In this document: piece by piece, positions 1 to 14,800 of the stretch
Numbering within the stretch: position 1 is the first letter of the stretch
How the letters are laid out: each line of letters begins with the position of its first letter
Assembly (NCBI GenBank): GCA_943737045.1
Contig: CALSFV010000256.1
Coordinates: forward strand, 372,001 to 436,000
Reading direction: 5' to 3'
DNA from: Parapristionchus giblindavisi
Lineage: Eukaryota; Nematoda; Chromadorea; Rhabditida; Diplogasteridae
DNA length: 64,000 nucleotides
Made by a program: the position numbers and the translations under genes
Notes under the pieces: model-generated
Database searches by the model: none
Told to the model about the DNA's origin: nothing
Seen by the model: only the letters and a program-made list of their open reading frames with translations

Positions 1-491
1 GAAATGAGGCAAAATGACTGCATGGCACTCTACGGTGCCTTTACCCGTCTGTGCTCTCTCACTTTTGCGTACTCCTTCTCCCCTTCGCTCTGCCTTTTGC
101 TCTGTCACACCATAACCGCTCTCGAATCGTTGCGCAAGCCCCGGTGATTCCATGTCGCAGACATTTCCTTTAGTCCAGAAATTTTCATATTGTTTGATCT
201 CTTTCTTATCCATAGATCGAAAAGTATGTTACAAAGTACCAAGCCTGACCGGGTTTTTGAGCCAAAATTTCTCAAAAATCGATAAACCTGACCGGATTTT
301 GAAAACCAATAACCTAGCTATTCGACCTATGCTTTAATCCCAAATCTAATACGCTCACCACCCACATCTGCCCTTGTCTTGCTTCCTTCCTCCACTGATT
401 TATGATATTTAGGCAATTATTTTGTAAATTTGCATAAATGTGAGAGACTCGTATATATTGCAGCCGCCTTTATGCCTCATCGATCTGAGCA
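1..491. other. Upstream flank, no gene recognised
   Basis: Before the ADAM start lies non-coding sequence with a CATAGGTCGAA-family repeat at 211-330. No promoter element could be identified with confidence, and the ORFs here show no domain or splice context. Confidence 0.5.
211..330. mobile_element. CATAGGTCGAA-family MITE, decayed copy
   Basis: Starts catagatcgaaaagtatgtt and ends gctattcgacctat, inverted termini shared with the elements at 2085, 22411 and 44129. Inside are repeated 'gaccgg/gaccgca..ttttga' units also found at 22440-22545. The flanking bases are only partly alike, so the copy looks old. Confidence 0.6.
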
Positions 492-563
492 ATGGACGCA
501 CGAGAGAGAATAATGCTTCTACGTGCGACAACACTCGTGCTGTTGGTCAGCCTTGCCTGCGGC
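492..563 (+). other. Signal peptide segment of the ADAM gene
   Basis: The first exon encodes MDARERIMLLRATTLVLLVS then LACGTK: basic residues, a hydrophobic core, and a small residue before a likely cleavage site near residue 22-24. The exon ends in phase 1 (caaag|gtgatc) and joins in frame to 1082, giving Val then DFRQTK. This fits a type I membrane protein and supports the chosen start. Confidence 0.75.
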
Positions 564-3500
564 ACCAAAGGTGATCTTTGATCTTTGTTTACTATACGCG
601 GGTAGATGAAGCCCGAGCGAAAGATAGTTCCTTCCTGCCTTCTTCGTCGTTCCTGTGTCTCCCTCTCCCTCTCTCCCTCTCCTTCTCTCATCATTACTCA
701 TCAACAGAGTAATAGTAGTAAGGGAGAGGGAGAGGTAGAGAAGATGAATAGGGAGAGGGAGAGGTAGAGAAGATGAATAGGGAGAGGGAGAGACGAATAA
801 GGAGAGGTAGAGAGTTCCATCTTCTCATTCTTCCATTCCTTATTCTCACTCTCCTAACAAAGAGCGTGATGAATGTGGGAAGGTGGACTTCATTATGGAG
901 CACACTGAAGGAGTTGAGAGCGTACTTGATCTGTGGATGAGACACGAATCCATCGGGTTGAGAAGACTTAATGATGATCATGCCTAAATAATTTAATTAA
1001 ATTGTATTTAAATATGAGACTGTTAATAATGATGGTGCATGGATAATTTAATTTAATTATTTAAGTATTAAAAAATTGCAGTAGATTTTCGTCAGACGAA
1101 ATCGAACAAGGAGTTCATTGGTAGTCTGAGAGAGGGCGATTTCGAGATCGTCCATCCTTTCCAGATCCGAGAGAAGAATGATCGAATCGGAATCGGTTTG
1201 TAGTTTGATCTTTGATCTTTTGTGATTTGATCTTTGATCTTTTGTGATTTAATATGTTTTACTTTCCTTTTCATTTGGTTTTCCCTGAATGAGTAGAGGA
1301 TGCGCTGAGACTTTGCTGTCTCCCCGAGACTCGCCTATTCTTTATGCTACATATCTCTCCCTCTTGCTTTTTGTTCTCTCCCTCTCCTTTTCTCTCTCTC
1401 CCTCTCCTTTTCTCTCTCTCCCTCTCCTTCTCTCCCTCTCCTTCTCCCTCTTCCTTTTTGTTCTCCTCCCTCTTCCCGTATATCTCATAAGATATTCCAA
1501 CCCATCCTATTCTCTTTCCTCTCAGTCGCAGTCCTCTCAACTCTAAACATCTCCTTAGGGGCTGATATACCTCTCCCTCTCCTTATTCTCCCCTCTCCCT
1601 CTCTATCCCTTCTCCTCTCCCTTCCCCTCTCCACTTCATTGTTTTATCCGACCTTGGATAGGAGTCATCTAGACACTGACTCTTCCATCTCATAATGTAT
1701 TCAATTCTCTCTCTCCCACCTCGTTCCTCCTCCCTTCTAGACACCACTGACTCAGTGACAGTCATTTGTTCTACCTCTCTCTCTCCTTCTTCTCTCTCCC
1801 TCTCTCTCTCTCCTCTCTCTCTATCTCTCCCCCTTTTCTCCCTCTCTCCCTCTCTCTCTCTCCCCTTCTCTCTCCCTCTCCCCATATCTCACTATTGGTC
1901 ATCATCACGCTATTCACCTGCCCTACTAATAGAGGATGATGATGATGAAGCATGAAGAAGGGGAAGCACATGGAAAGATACAGTAATCAGTGATAGGCTA
2001 CGGTAGATACGGTATCTAGACGGCTACGGTAGATACCGTAGGACTTCATAACTGACAAGGAATGATTTGATGTTGGACTATAGGCATAGGTCGAATAGCT
2101 ATGTTACACATTTTCAAAATGCGGTCAGGCTTCGTAGTTTGCAGCGTACTTTTCGACCTACGACTATAGGAGATCCAGTTTAGGTAGGGGAAGTTGTTCT
2201 CCAGAGAGGTAGACCGGCATACCTCTAGTGTATATCATTTGTCATGTTAGGGAGAGGGAGAGCGGAGAGGTAGAGGAGAGGAAGAGAGGTAGATGGAGAG
2301 GGAGAGACATGCATATTCATCGGAATGTCTCATCTTCTTCTAAATAGAGGAGAAACCCGAGATGGTCATTTGTCTTTTTCCCCTTCTTCTTCTTCGGATG
2401 TGTAGAAAAGATGCCATGGCCTTGTAAGTGTATATTTTATCTCCGAGGGTCTACCTCTCCCTCTCTCCCTCTCTCCCTCTATCTTTGCATGCCTGACAGT
2501 AATTGGCTCTTGTCGCGCTATAATTCATTGGTCGGTGAGAGAGAGAGGATGAGGCCAAGAGTAATAATAGTATTACATGATGAGTTGTATTAATAATACA
2601 ATACAATGACCTTTATCAAGCACGGAACCGAGATACAGACGGCACATGATCGAGACAAACACAAATATAGTAATATTTATTCACCGTGGAAATAGATGAA
2701 GATTAGTAAGAATAGTATGGAAGGGAGTAATAAGAAGCGCTGCGACATGAAATCAACGGGGTGGAGCGTGGTGGTACAGCATTTGCTATAAATGCCTGGA
2801 AGGGTTTATTATCGAGCGATTATCGATTATACAAATCAATAAACCATAGATGACTAGATGATAGATGATAGATGGCGGGGAGTACTGTATCTGCAGAATC
2901 AATCGATAAATGATAATGATATTTGCAGACACCCGGAACTACTTTCTTCGAGGCAGTGAGCATTTTGAGCAGGTTACGGTAGTGATACGGTCGGCGACTC
3001 TCGGTCGAATGAAGATTGTCGCGACGAGAAACGATCATCTAGTGCTGAACCAGACCGCCTTCCGAAAGGTAAGCTTGATATCGATTGATTGAAAGATATT
3101 ATTGATTGGCTGGACATTTTATTGATTAATGCTTTATTTTCGTAGTTTTTGTGCCGCTTCCGGTCTCAATGCTCTCTCATTTTCGCGTGTTCTCTCGCTA
3201 TCTCTCTGACTGTCTGTTACTCAAATTGCCTTGTCTCTCTCGCCACGTCGTCGCAAGAATCGGATGTCGTGTAGTCTGCTGCACACGATTGATTCCGGCT
3301 GTTCCGAATCACGGTCCTGCTCTCGGTATCTCTCCCTCTCCTTCTAACTCTTCTTCTCCCTCTCCCTCTTCTTCTCCCCCTCTCTCTCCCTCTCCCTCTC
3401 CTTTCTCTCTCCCTCTCCCTCTCTCTCCCTCTCTAACGACTTGCAATTAGTCTTTGATTAAGTGGAAGAGGGAGAGAAAGAGAGAAGGGGAGTTCACGCT

Positions 3501-4008
3501 AGTCGTTTTTTACACGAGGAGATATATCCTAACTCTTGATGATGTCTCCTCTCTCTCCTTCTCTCCCTCTCCTTCTGTTCCCCTCTCCTCCTCTCTCTCT
3601 CCCCTCCCTCTATATTTCCCTCCTCACTCTCTCCTCTCTCTATCTCTCTCAATCCTCTCCCCTCCCCCTCTCTTTCTCAATCCCTCCAGAGACTTGGACT
3701 CGAGCCGCGAGGTATCCTTTGTGTGTAAAAGAATAGTAGAAAGAGTTCGATGCGGAGAGGAGATATGGAGGGAGGGAGGGAGAGGGAGAGAGAGAGAGAG
3801 ATCCTAGAAGAATATATGAGAGAGAAGACAGAAATTTAGTGATTGATCGCTACATCTCTGTATCCATTCCTCTCTGTTTCTATCCCCCCCCCCTCTCCTC
3901 GCGCTCTCTCTCTCCATCTTCCTTTATATCTCTCTATCCCTTCACTATCTCTCTCTCTCTCTCTTTCTCTCTCTCTATCTCTCTCTCTATCCCCTCTCTC
4001 TCCCTTCA

Positions 4009-4068
<60 letters not shown>

Positions 4069-5873
4069 ATCTCTCTCTATCCCCCTCTCTCTCCCTTCTC
4101 AATTGATCATGTTGCGGGTTGTCATCAGTGCAATATCGAAAAGAAGATCTGACAATGAGTTGATGATAGAAGAGCAGGGACTGAAACACGAAACTCGCTT
4201 GTCATGTCGTACACACCGAACACAGATCAGGGGAGGCTTATGGGATTACTGTACTCGTCAGGATTAGCGCTTGAGTCCTGAAGCCGATTTGGACGAGTAC
4301 GGTAGCGACTGGGGAACAGGGTGAGCGCTAACCCGTTCCGAAGGGGATTTGCAGTGTTTATTATTAGTGATATTCTTCTCTGAATTGGTAAATAGAGGCC
4401 GAGGGAAGGATGTGTAGGGATCGTGAAACATGAATCGTCCGGGTGTTATCATAGTCTCATGCCAATAATGTTAATGGGTTTAATATACATAATACATATT
4501 TTGTGCATGGTATGGTCAGAACCTATGTGTATGTCGAGAGAGACAAAGATGCGGATCCGTGTTTGGAGTTAAGCTCAAAGTGAGAGAGGGGGGAAGGAGA
4601 GGGAGAGACTTGACGGTATTTGGCACACTGTTGTCGACCTGGAGAGGGTTCGGATGCAGTGTGTGTGAAGGAGGAGATTATGAGGACGACGGGGTGTTGA
4701 TATGAAGTAGGGTTTGTATGCCAGTATGGGATTTCAAGCACATGATCAAAACATAATTATGGATTAAAACGAAAATCAATGAATCAACAATATTCAACCA
4801 ATCGATAATCGATAAAAATGAATTAATAATCAATCGATAATAATCAATAATGGATTTTCAGTTGGACACGAACGGCGAGCATGTGATGGGCGCACGCGTC
4901 GAGAACTGCTTCTATCAGGGAAGTGTGGCGGGCGATGCGGATAGCTACGCTGCCTTCTCGAGCTGTAATGGACTACGGTATGTGTGTGAAGAGTACGGTA
5001 GTCTTGGTGATTATCGATTGATGGCTTGGGTTAGTGTAGATCGTATTGATTAACGATCACTATCTATGGATAGTTGACTAGACGTTGGTTAGGAGAATAT
5101 TGACTTATTGATTTTGTTGAAGTGTTGAAGTGTTTCGAAATGACAGGAAAATCAGCGAAAACTCACCACTTTCTTCATACCCCTCGCTCATTTATCTTTC
5201 CTTTTCTCTCTTTTGAATACCACGGTGAGTTATCTAGGGTAACTGTAGATTGTTGTCTATTGATTGATTCCCAGAATATCGATCGATTATTTGCCTGATT
5301 ATCGATTTTATATTTCCAGTGGTGTGATCGCATTCTCGAACGGATCCTCGTACGGTATCTACCCATTGGATGGTGGTGACAGAGGAAAACGTCATCCACA
5401 CGTACTCTACAAGGCCGCTTGGACCGCCGAGGCCAAGTGTGGCGCGGCGCCGAGTTCTACCGCTGCGGTTGCTGACGCACTTGTGGTATGGTAGATTGAT
5501 CTTTGGTCTCTGACTTTTAGCTAGATGGTAGCAAATACCATCGAGAATGAATCAGTACTGTCTCTCTCTTCTCTTACTTATGGAGGGTATGCTGCGAGAA
5601 TCCGCCGGGTGCACACACTAGTATCCTAGGGGCTTTAAAAAAATAATAATAGTAATTATAATAATTTTTTATCATATGCCTGATTTATAGTGCATTGTCA
5701 GTATCCTTTTAAGATGTGACAACATGAGTATATTTCTTAGTTGTCACTAGTTAATGAGTATTTATAGAGTTGCCAAAACTCAGAGACAATCATTAGGGGT
5801 ATGGAGTGTTTCTAGAATATTCTCGGTCTCTCTCGCGTTATCTCTTGTATCTCTGGGAGAGAGAGAGGGGGGG

Positions 5874-5918
<45 letters not shown>

Positions 5919-7018
5919 CAGATGGCTCGAATTCGGGATGCTCTGTACATGACATGAGTGAGAAGTGGACAGACAGAGAGATTTAGATTTAGATTTAGTA
6001 GTCAGTCGGAAGGGGGGATTATATCTCCCGAGTGTTCCGTGAGGATTTACAATGATAGATACACTAAAAGGGGTACTGTAGCCTACAACGGTAGCCTCCT
6101 GATCTTTGATCTCACTCTAGAGTACGGTGCCGTAGTTGTGATCGACACTAATGGTGCGCGTGAAGAGAGAGAGAGAGGCATGTTGATCTTTGATCTTTGT
6201 CCCTTATGATAGAAGTCTCTCTATCACTTGAGATTTTGTATAGTGGAGATGGTGATTTGTCGGCTTATATGGCTCTTTGAAGTGATTTTTATATACATAT
6301 ACAGGCGAATAGAGGAAGAGGGAGGGATGATTGATAATGGATCGGGATATTGATTGGTTATTGGTCGTTTCAGATATTGATTGAAAGTTAGAGAATTTGG
6401 TATTTGATCCATGTGAGACCTCCAGTGTGGATTGTTGTTTTTGCTGAGTCTATGTTGATCTTTGATCTTTGGACTGTAAGTGTGGGCTGAAGTAGAGCCT
6501 GTCTATCTCTCTCTTTAATGCATGCAGATGCGGGCTTTCCGTTACGGTTTGGGAGGAGGGATAGAGGGAGAGGGAGAATGGAAATCACATCCGATTTACG
6601 AGCCCGGAAGGCGATTTGATCTGACGGTTACTGTGTTATTCTCTCTTTATCTCTCTCTCCCTCCCTCTCTATCTCCCCCTCTCCCTCTCTGGTAGGGGAT
6701 AAAGTCAGCAACAGTTGTATACAAGGGGAGAGGGAGAGACTTAAAAGGGAGAGGAGTCATGAAAGGGGGAATAGAGAGGGACAGAAGGGAGATAACGGTT
6801 GAATGGGATGGGAATGGAAGGGACCATATCTGTCATAATGTTATTCGCTCTTTGTTAGCATGAAGAGGAGTCGTTAGGAAGATAGAGAGAGGAAGACCGA
6901 AGTAAGTGGTCATATGAAAGGTGGCAGGTACTAATCGATAATTGATTGGATACTGTTATGCGAGAAAATATCGATTAGATGAAGCTGATTGAACTCTGAA
7001 AAGGAGGAGACTGATGAT

Positions 7019-7077
<59 letters not shown>

Positions 7078-7537
7078 TAATATTCAGAGTCATCACAAGC
7101 ATCGACGGGACATGAGCAAGCAGACGAAACACGTCGAATTGGCCGTCATTGGAGACTATCAATTGGTAGGCACTTTGATCTTTGATCTTTAGTCTTGAAA
7201 GTTTGAGCTTTGATCTCCATTGTGTGCAGGGAGATGAAGTCTGAATACAAAATGCGAATAGATAGGCTATAGTAAGATAAAAATGTGTCATTTCTAAACC
7301 GATAGAATGTTTCGACTCTGACAGTCCTGCAGTCCTTTCAATTCTCTTTCTTTCATCTCTCTATATTTATGATCATACATATCTTTGGTGTATTTTGACC
7401 TTTCCTTCGTCTCATTCGATCTCCCCTCAGTGCGGTATGTGTTAGTGCTGCATATATTTAGTAGTGGGGAAGGAAATCCTTTTATCTATTTCTGTCTCTG
7501 TATCTCTCTTTCTCTCCCTCTCTCTCTCTCTCTTTCC

Positions 7538-7572
<35 letters not shown>

Positions 7573-10500
7573 CCTCTTTCCCCTCTCTATCTCTCTCCCT
7601 CTTTCCCCCTCTCTCTCTCTCCCTCTTTCCCCTCTCTCTCTCTGCCTCTTTCCCCCTCTCTCTCTGCCTCTCCCTCTCCTTTCTGTCTCACAGTGTATGC
7701 GCGGGGAAGCGCGAGCTGTTCGCATATTAAAGGGGAGAAGGTTTAGATTGGAGAGGAGATGGAGAGAGAGTCAGTTATGAATTGGAATGACTGAGTGAGT
7801 GAGATAGAGAGGGAGTGAAAGAGGGAGAGGGAGAGGGATGCGCACGTTAGGGAATGACCATCTGGCGTCAGCTCAACCCCGATGTATCTCTCCCTCTCCA
7901 TCTCTATCTCTATCTCTCCATCTCTATCTCTCCCTCTCCTTCTCTATCTTTACCTCTCCCTTTCTCTCCCTCTCCCTCTCCCCTTCTCTCCCTCTCCCTC
8001 TCTCCTCCATATTAATATTCATTGTACACATAATCACTCAAGACACCACACCGAGAGAGGTGAGGAATGGAGAGGAGAGGAGGAGGTGAGAGTAATGACA
8101 TGAGAGGGGAGGAGATGGATGAAGTGACGACGATCGGAGGGAGGAGAACGAGATATGAGGGGTTAACAAGGCAACGATAATATTTATCTACCCATAATAA
8201 ACCTGGAATCAATCTCCAGGGAAGATTGGCGGGGATAACGGGGTGTTGAAGCAGGGTTTCACCGGGTGTGCGAGTGCGCGGACTCCATACATTTTCATGC
8301 CCTCACAATCGATATACGGCTCATTTTCAGGATCACTATATAAAGCTCATGTTTTATGCGAAAGATTACAATTTAAGCGAAAAAATATTGATTTTTGTAA
8401 ATCGACCCATACTATTTTTAAAATCCACCCACTACATTAAACAATCCTGCGAGGTCGAAAATGTATTATATTTGTTGGTTCTTCATGATACAGCCTACCA
8501 AAGTTATCAGGGGAGATTGAGAGGGATATCAAGGTGTAGAAACAGCGTTTCACCGGGTGCGCAGTGATTGGGGGAAGTTAAGGGTGATCTAGTTAAAAGA
8601 AGGGTAAAAGCACGCGCTTGTATCTTGGTCTAAGATCAAAGATCAATATTCAGCTTGATCGATAATTATTGATTAATTTGTATCAATTATTGATTTATTG
8701 ATTTATTGATTGATTGCAGATGCTGGAGCGGGCGAGCGACGAGACGGACGCGGTCATGTACATGCTGGAAGCGATCAATGCAGCTGATCTGGTGAGAGAT
8801 CAAAGATAAATCAGGGTTACTGTAGAGAGATCAGAGATATCTTCTGTTCGGGATTACGGTAGAGATCAAAGATCATTCAATCTGACAGAGTAGACATCAT
8901 AGATATTTGTTCCTGATTACGGTAAAGATCAAATATCAATCTGACGGGGGTTTTGGGATGAGGTGTATGTGTTTACTTGTTCTTTATCTGTTTCGTCTTC
9001 GTTCTCACGCTATATCTTCCATTTTGGGACAATGAAGAGGATCTCCCACTGTGAGAGAACGAACGATAGGGTTAATGGGAGAGGGAGAGGGAGGAGAGAG
9101 GGGGAGAGGGAGGAGGGAGGAAGGAGAGGGAGAGGGAAGGAGAGGGAGGGAGAGGAGGGAGAAAGGAGAGGGAGAGGGAAGGAGAGGGAGGGAGAGGGAG
9201 AGGGAGAGAGAGGGAGGGAGAGGGATAGAGAGAGAGAGGGAGAGAACGGCTATCTTATCTGTGACGTCCATCTTCCTCCATTGGTTCCAGTTGGATGCGG
9301 GTGCAGTATCTCGCGCATAAGGGGAGAAGAGAGTGAGGGAATGAGAGAGACGGTAGAGAAGCAGAGAGAGAAATCAGTCTCTCTCTCTCTCTCTTCCTCT
9401 CTCCCCCTCTCTCTCTCTCCTCTACCCTTCCTTCTCTCTCTCTCTTCTCTCCCTCTATACTCTCTTTCCCTCCCTCTGTCCTCCTCCCTCTGTCCTGAAG
9501 TGTATGGAGAGAGAGGATGGAGAATGGCGACACATTAAACATGGATCATGAGTCAGAGAGAGAGTGGACTCATTCATTGTTGTGAAATAAGACAAGATGA
9601 GACGATTGGAGGGGAATGGACGAGGTTTATGTTGGAGAGGGAGAGGGAGAGAGAGAGAGAGAGAGAGAGAGTGAGAGAGAGAGAGAGAGGTAGAAGGAGA
9701 GAGAGAGAGAGGAGAGAGATTAGTGACAGGAAATGAGAACAATATGTGGGTGGGGGAGGAATAGAGGGACTTAGATTGGGTGTCGTCCAGTTTGTAAAAG
9801 AGGAATGAATATTATATAGACTTTGAACGTTTTGGATTTAAAAAGTTTTGACTAAAAATGAAAAAATGACTAAAAATTGAGTGGTCAAGTGTCCTTGTGA
9901 AATGAAATAAGTGCGCGACTTTCTCACGATGTGGGGATTCTGGCGTCATCGTCGACGATGGATGGGGGATGGTGTATGTCGTGGGAAGGTTGGTAGAGGG
10001 AGAGAGGAGCAGAGGTAGAGAATAAGGAGAGGGAGAGATCCTAGAGGAAGAGAGGCTTCATCAGAAGGAGTGTATGTACATCATACATGGGCGGGCTACC
10101 TGGAGCTCGATTCTACAGGGGGCATTCGATCGATAAATGGATAATTTTACAGGGGGCCTTCACGTTTTTTGGCAAAAATTGCACCTAAACGTCATTTTTA
10201 CAGTGGGTATTCAACAAATTTTTGAAAAGACATAATTTTACAGGGGGCACCCCCATGTTAGCGCCCATGTATGATGTACATGTTGTGATGTAGCGGTAGG
10301 GAGGGAAGGTGGGAGAAGGAATGGGGAATTATGGGAAGATGGGGAAGTGAAGGACGAAACGGGGTTGTAGTGGTGTGAGACGAGTAGTAAGTAAATGATG
10401 AGGCCAATACAAAGTAGTGAAAAAAGTGTTCAAAAAAGGAAATAAATCAGAAATAAAAAAAGTATAAAACTGAAAGAAAATATATTTTAAAATGGAAACA

Positions 10501-11821
10501 GGCAAGTGCCCTCTCAATCTTACTTAGTCTTACATTAGTAATGTGGTGTTGAAAAGTTAGTATCTGATACAGTAATCGATTATATTGTAACCCTGCCTTA
10601 CAGTACCGTAATATATATGATTATACCGAACCCTTCAGATGCTATCGCGAGACGTGAACGTTCGTCTGTGCATCGTGTATCTGGAGTTGTGGTTGGACGT
10701 ACAGAGAGTTGATCTTCTCGCGGACTCTGCCGCCACCCTTGCTGGTTTAGTCGACTACTCTGCTGGACATCTCTACAATATACGTGAGTTGGGAGGGTTA
10801 CGGTAGCTTGGATACTGTAGCCGTGGGAGCTCAAACAGTTATTATTATCCGGAATACGGTAGGATAGATAAGCGATCGATATTAGTATCGATTGATGGAT
10901 GTTTGAGAATACATTGCTTGTTGCTCATTGTGACTAGTATGGAGCTGGATATCGATTGATTTGGTTCTTTTAGCGAAGGACGCTACCGTACTCTTCACGG
11001 GTGGTCGATTCGCAAACGATGAGACGACGACGTCGTCATTCAGAAGCATCTGTACGGCCAGAGCTGCCACCGTCGTTAAGGTATTATTATTATTGTATTA
11101 AATACACCCTGAGGTATGTAGTGATGTGGCAAAAACGTAGGTCGGTGCGTGAAAATGATTTTTGAAATAGCCCAGGGCCTTGCGCATAGCCTTGTCTCGC
11201 AAAAATTGCAAAATTTCTAGTCGAATCTGCCAAAACAACAACAATTATAATTGACTCCTTCCTATTGAAGGCATCGGGGGATTTCTTTCTTTGTCTATCT
11301 TTATTTCTTGCATTGATTGACCGTCACAAATCGGTTTTAGTCCGCGCCCGGGACTCCCTAATGGCAGTGGTGAAACATGAATTCATCAGGAGATAGATAG
11401 AGGGGAAGAGCGCCTTTTACCCAACTATGATTGATGATCCCTTTTGATTCCACCCCTTCTATTCATCAGTGGAATACCTCAGGGATGGTCATGAATTGTG
11501 GCGGAATTCTTTATCTCTCTCTCTCTCTCTCCCCTCTTCTATTTCTCTCTCTCTCTCCCTTTTTCTCTCCATCTCCCTTCCTCCTCTCCTCTCTCTCCCT
11601 CTGCCTCTCTCGCTTTCTCCTTATCTCTCTGCCTCTCTCTATCTCCCTCGCTCTCAATCTCTCCCTCTCCCTTCCACCATCTAAGACGACCTCCTCTTCC
11701 TCATGCGACTGTCCCTCGGGAGACTTGACCACTCACGCCAATGGAATGGTGGAGAATGATTGTTGTGTCGGCAGATGAAGGGGAGGGGGAGGAGGAGAGG
11801 GAGAGGGGAGAAGGAGAAAGA

Positions 11822-11860
<39 letters not shown>

Positions 11861-14800
11861 AGGGAGGGAGAGGGAGAGAGAGAGAGAGGAGAGGGAGAGA
11901 GGGAGGGAGAGGGAGAGAGAGAGAGAGGAGAGGGAGAGAGGGAGGGAGAGGGAGAGAGAGAGAGAGGAGAGGGAAAGGGAGAGGGAGACTAAAGATTCGG
12001 AGATGGAACGATTAATTGTGCATGGTGAACATTAGGGACTGACTGGTGGAGCGGTTCTGCTTGATTGAATTCATGATTTGTAATACTAGGAGATTGTCAA
12101 AATAATTAGTCAAATTTACTTTTAATTTAAGTAAATAAGTTAATTAATTTCCACTGAAGCACGTACTGGTCTTAAAGTGAAAGAATCAGTAGTGACTGAA
12201 TATGTACCTTGAAAACCTGGTTGACCAATTGACCACACGGGTTGAATCCGGTAATGAATCTTACGGTTCCCGGTTGTTTCAATATTACGGCTCGTAGTGG
12301 TCCACGTGAAACCTCAGGTTGTATTTCCTCTACGTTCTGTAAGCTATGCGGTTTTCCCAGAGCTGAGGATCAAAGTTCAAAGATTAAAGATGAAAGATCA
12401 ACAAATTACAGGCAGTGGACGATTTCTCTCCCATCTGGAGTGGTCAACTCCTATCACAATCGATCGGTCACATTCTCGGATTGGACCATGACTCGCCCGC
12501 ATGTGCATGTCCTCATTGTGTCATGAATGCGAAGATTGGGTGAGTTATTCATTATTGATTGGATGGTATTATTGATTGGTTACTGAAAACGGTATAATTG
12601 ATTTTTACGCCTGATTGTTTTATTCATTTGTTGATTAGTTTCTGAAGACGATATGATTGGGGAGAGCAGGGACAGTTCTAGAATATTTTTAACTAATTAC
12701 TTTTATTAAATATTAATATTATTTATTTATTTAAAGTTCCGTCGGTTCCCCGTTCGGCTGGCAATTCTCCAAATGTTCCATCGCCCGTATGCACGGTATC
12801 TGGCAGTCGGGACACGTACACTGTCTGCTCAATAAACCCTTCCAGGTACGCGGGTTGCGGGTAACCCCGTGCGGGTGGGGATTATGGTTAACCAGTTTGG
12901 GATTAGGGTTAACCAGTTTGTTATTGCAACTGATTTTGGTCGTTGAAGGAGTCGACGCTACGCTTGTGTGGCAACGGCATGGTGGAGGGATCGGAGGAGT
13001 GCGATTGTGGATCGAGGTTTTATTATTGATTGATTGAGGCTGATCGGATTATTGATTAGTTTGTAAACACGATATTCTTGATTTTTACGCCTTAATGGTT
13101 TACTCGTTTATTGTTTAGTTACGGTTTTCACAGTATAATAGATCACGATACTACGTTACTAGCCAAATCAATGAATATCTGTGACTTAGATCAATAAATC
13201 AATGCTAATCAATTACAGGGAGTCGTGTTCGGACCCGTGCTGCGATCCGCTGACGTGTACGCTGCGTGCGCACGCCCAATGCGCCGCCCACCACGCGTGC
13301 TGTCAACGATGCCAGGTATACGGTATTATTGATTGGTTGCGATAGTTATCATACATTTTGGGTGCCCTAGCCATTGTTTTTATGTAGTGGGTCGAAATTA
13401 GAAATATGGTGGGTCAATTTAGAAAATTCGCTATTTTTCGCTTAAAAATCGTCATTTTTAGCTTATTTTTGTATCAAGTGGCTGAATATGAGCCATATAT
13501 CACGGATCTCCTATAAAAGTGTATGAAAATAAAAACCTTTTTGCACAGAAAAAAATAATTTTCCTACTTTTTTATTGATAGTTGTTAGACTGGCCTAACT
13601 GATTGCGAAAATCACATTTTTAAATTTCGATTTTCGAAATTTGCATATCTATGCAATTTTTTTACTGTAAACTTCCGATGAGTGTAACTCGCTTCGTTTT
13701 TGAGCAACCGTGTAAAATTTTTTTTCATTCTGTTGCTAATGACCTTGTCTACAAATAACTCAATTAAGGATATGGTCGGAAATGCTGTTTTTCATGTGTT
13801 ATTGCAAGAAAACTGTTTTTTAGCACACAAAATGCGATGTTTCTCGAAAATTTTCTCTAAAGGATAAGAATTTTATTGCAGATTCGGATTCCCCGTCCAC
13901 AAATTGGGGTATCCTGATATATCTTTTAACCTAACTCTGTCCCCCCAATAGTGCTACTGTCTATCGTCCTGGACTTAGCGCAATTTTCTCTCAAATAACA
14001 TTTTTGGTTGTAAATCAGCTCAAACTTATGCTAATGTACTTATTAGCATATTTAAGCCCTGTAACTCGACCAATCTAACAAAATTGTCTTAGTGGTTCGA
14101 GTTCTCAACACCAACCATTTTTTAGATATGAATCGAAAACTGATTTTATTAACGATTCTTTGATTCTTTCGAGTAAGATCTTTTTTTTTATTATTCAATG
14201 TGACTTTCACTGTTCCCATTTATCGTTTATTGATATTAGTTTATTGATCGTTAAGGTCGAAGAAACTGTTTGAATCAAGAATATCCATGGAACCTTCGAA
14301 AAACTCTGAGAAATCACTGTAGATCATATCATAGATGGCATCCGAAGTTATCACTCTCTCATCCTCGGTCACATCCACTTCCTCCTCAATTGGCAGATCT
14401 TCTTCTTCGAAATCCTTCTCGATATCATCCAAAAGCGCTCTTCTTCTTCTACTATGGATTCCTTTAGCCTCTATTTCCTTCTTCTTAGCAGCAACGAGAG
14501 ATCGAATGCAATTCTTAATCTGTTCATGGGACATTCGTTCAGAAGGCAGGATATCACTTCTCTCCTTCATTCTTCTTTCTATCTCTTCCGCACGAAGTTT
14601 CTTCGAATGAGTGAAGTAATCCTCGAAGAGATCAGCGACCAACTGTCTAGCCTTTTGATCGTATCTCGCTCCCTTCTTCGTACTACGCAATGCCCATCCC
14701 ATAGGCTTCGGATGAACTGGAGCCTGTTGGAATTCTTCGAATGATTCAGCGAGAGGGGCGAGTCCTACTCCCTTCTGCACTTCCTCAAGCATTCCCTTGT

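Noticed and set aside
863..955. Candidate exon ERDECGKVDFIMEHTEGVES...
   Set aside because: No donor in the right phase. Exon 1 joins directly in phase to 1082, giving recognisable prodomain sequence.
3149..3322. Possible ADAM exon after ttttcgtag (ORF with FLCRFRSQCSL...)
   Set aside because: It has no ADAM similarity. Exons 2929-3068 and 4862-4977 join in phase and give continuous prodomain sequence without it.
6989..7087. Poly-Asn run as part of the ADAM protein
   Set aside because: It is an (AAT)n microsatellite directly before a consensus acceptor, and including it would break the phase join to the exon ending at 5485.
9005..9742. Arg/Glu/Gly-rich ORFs up to 191 codons
   Set aside because: These are translations of GGAGAG repeats, open in several frames on both strands.
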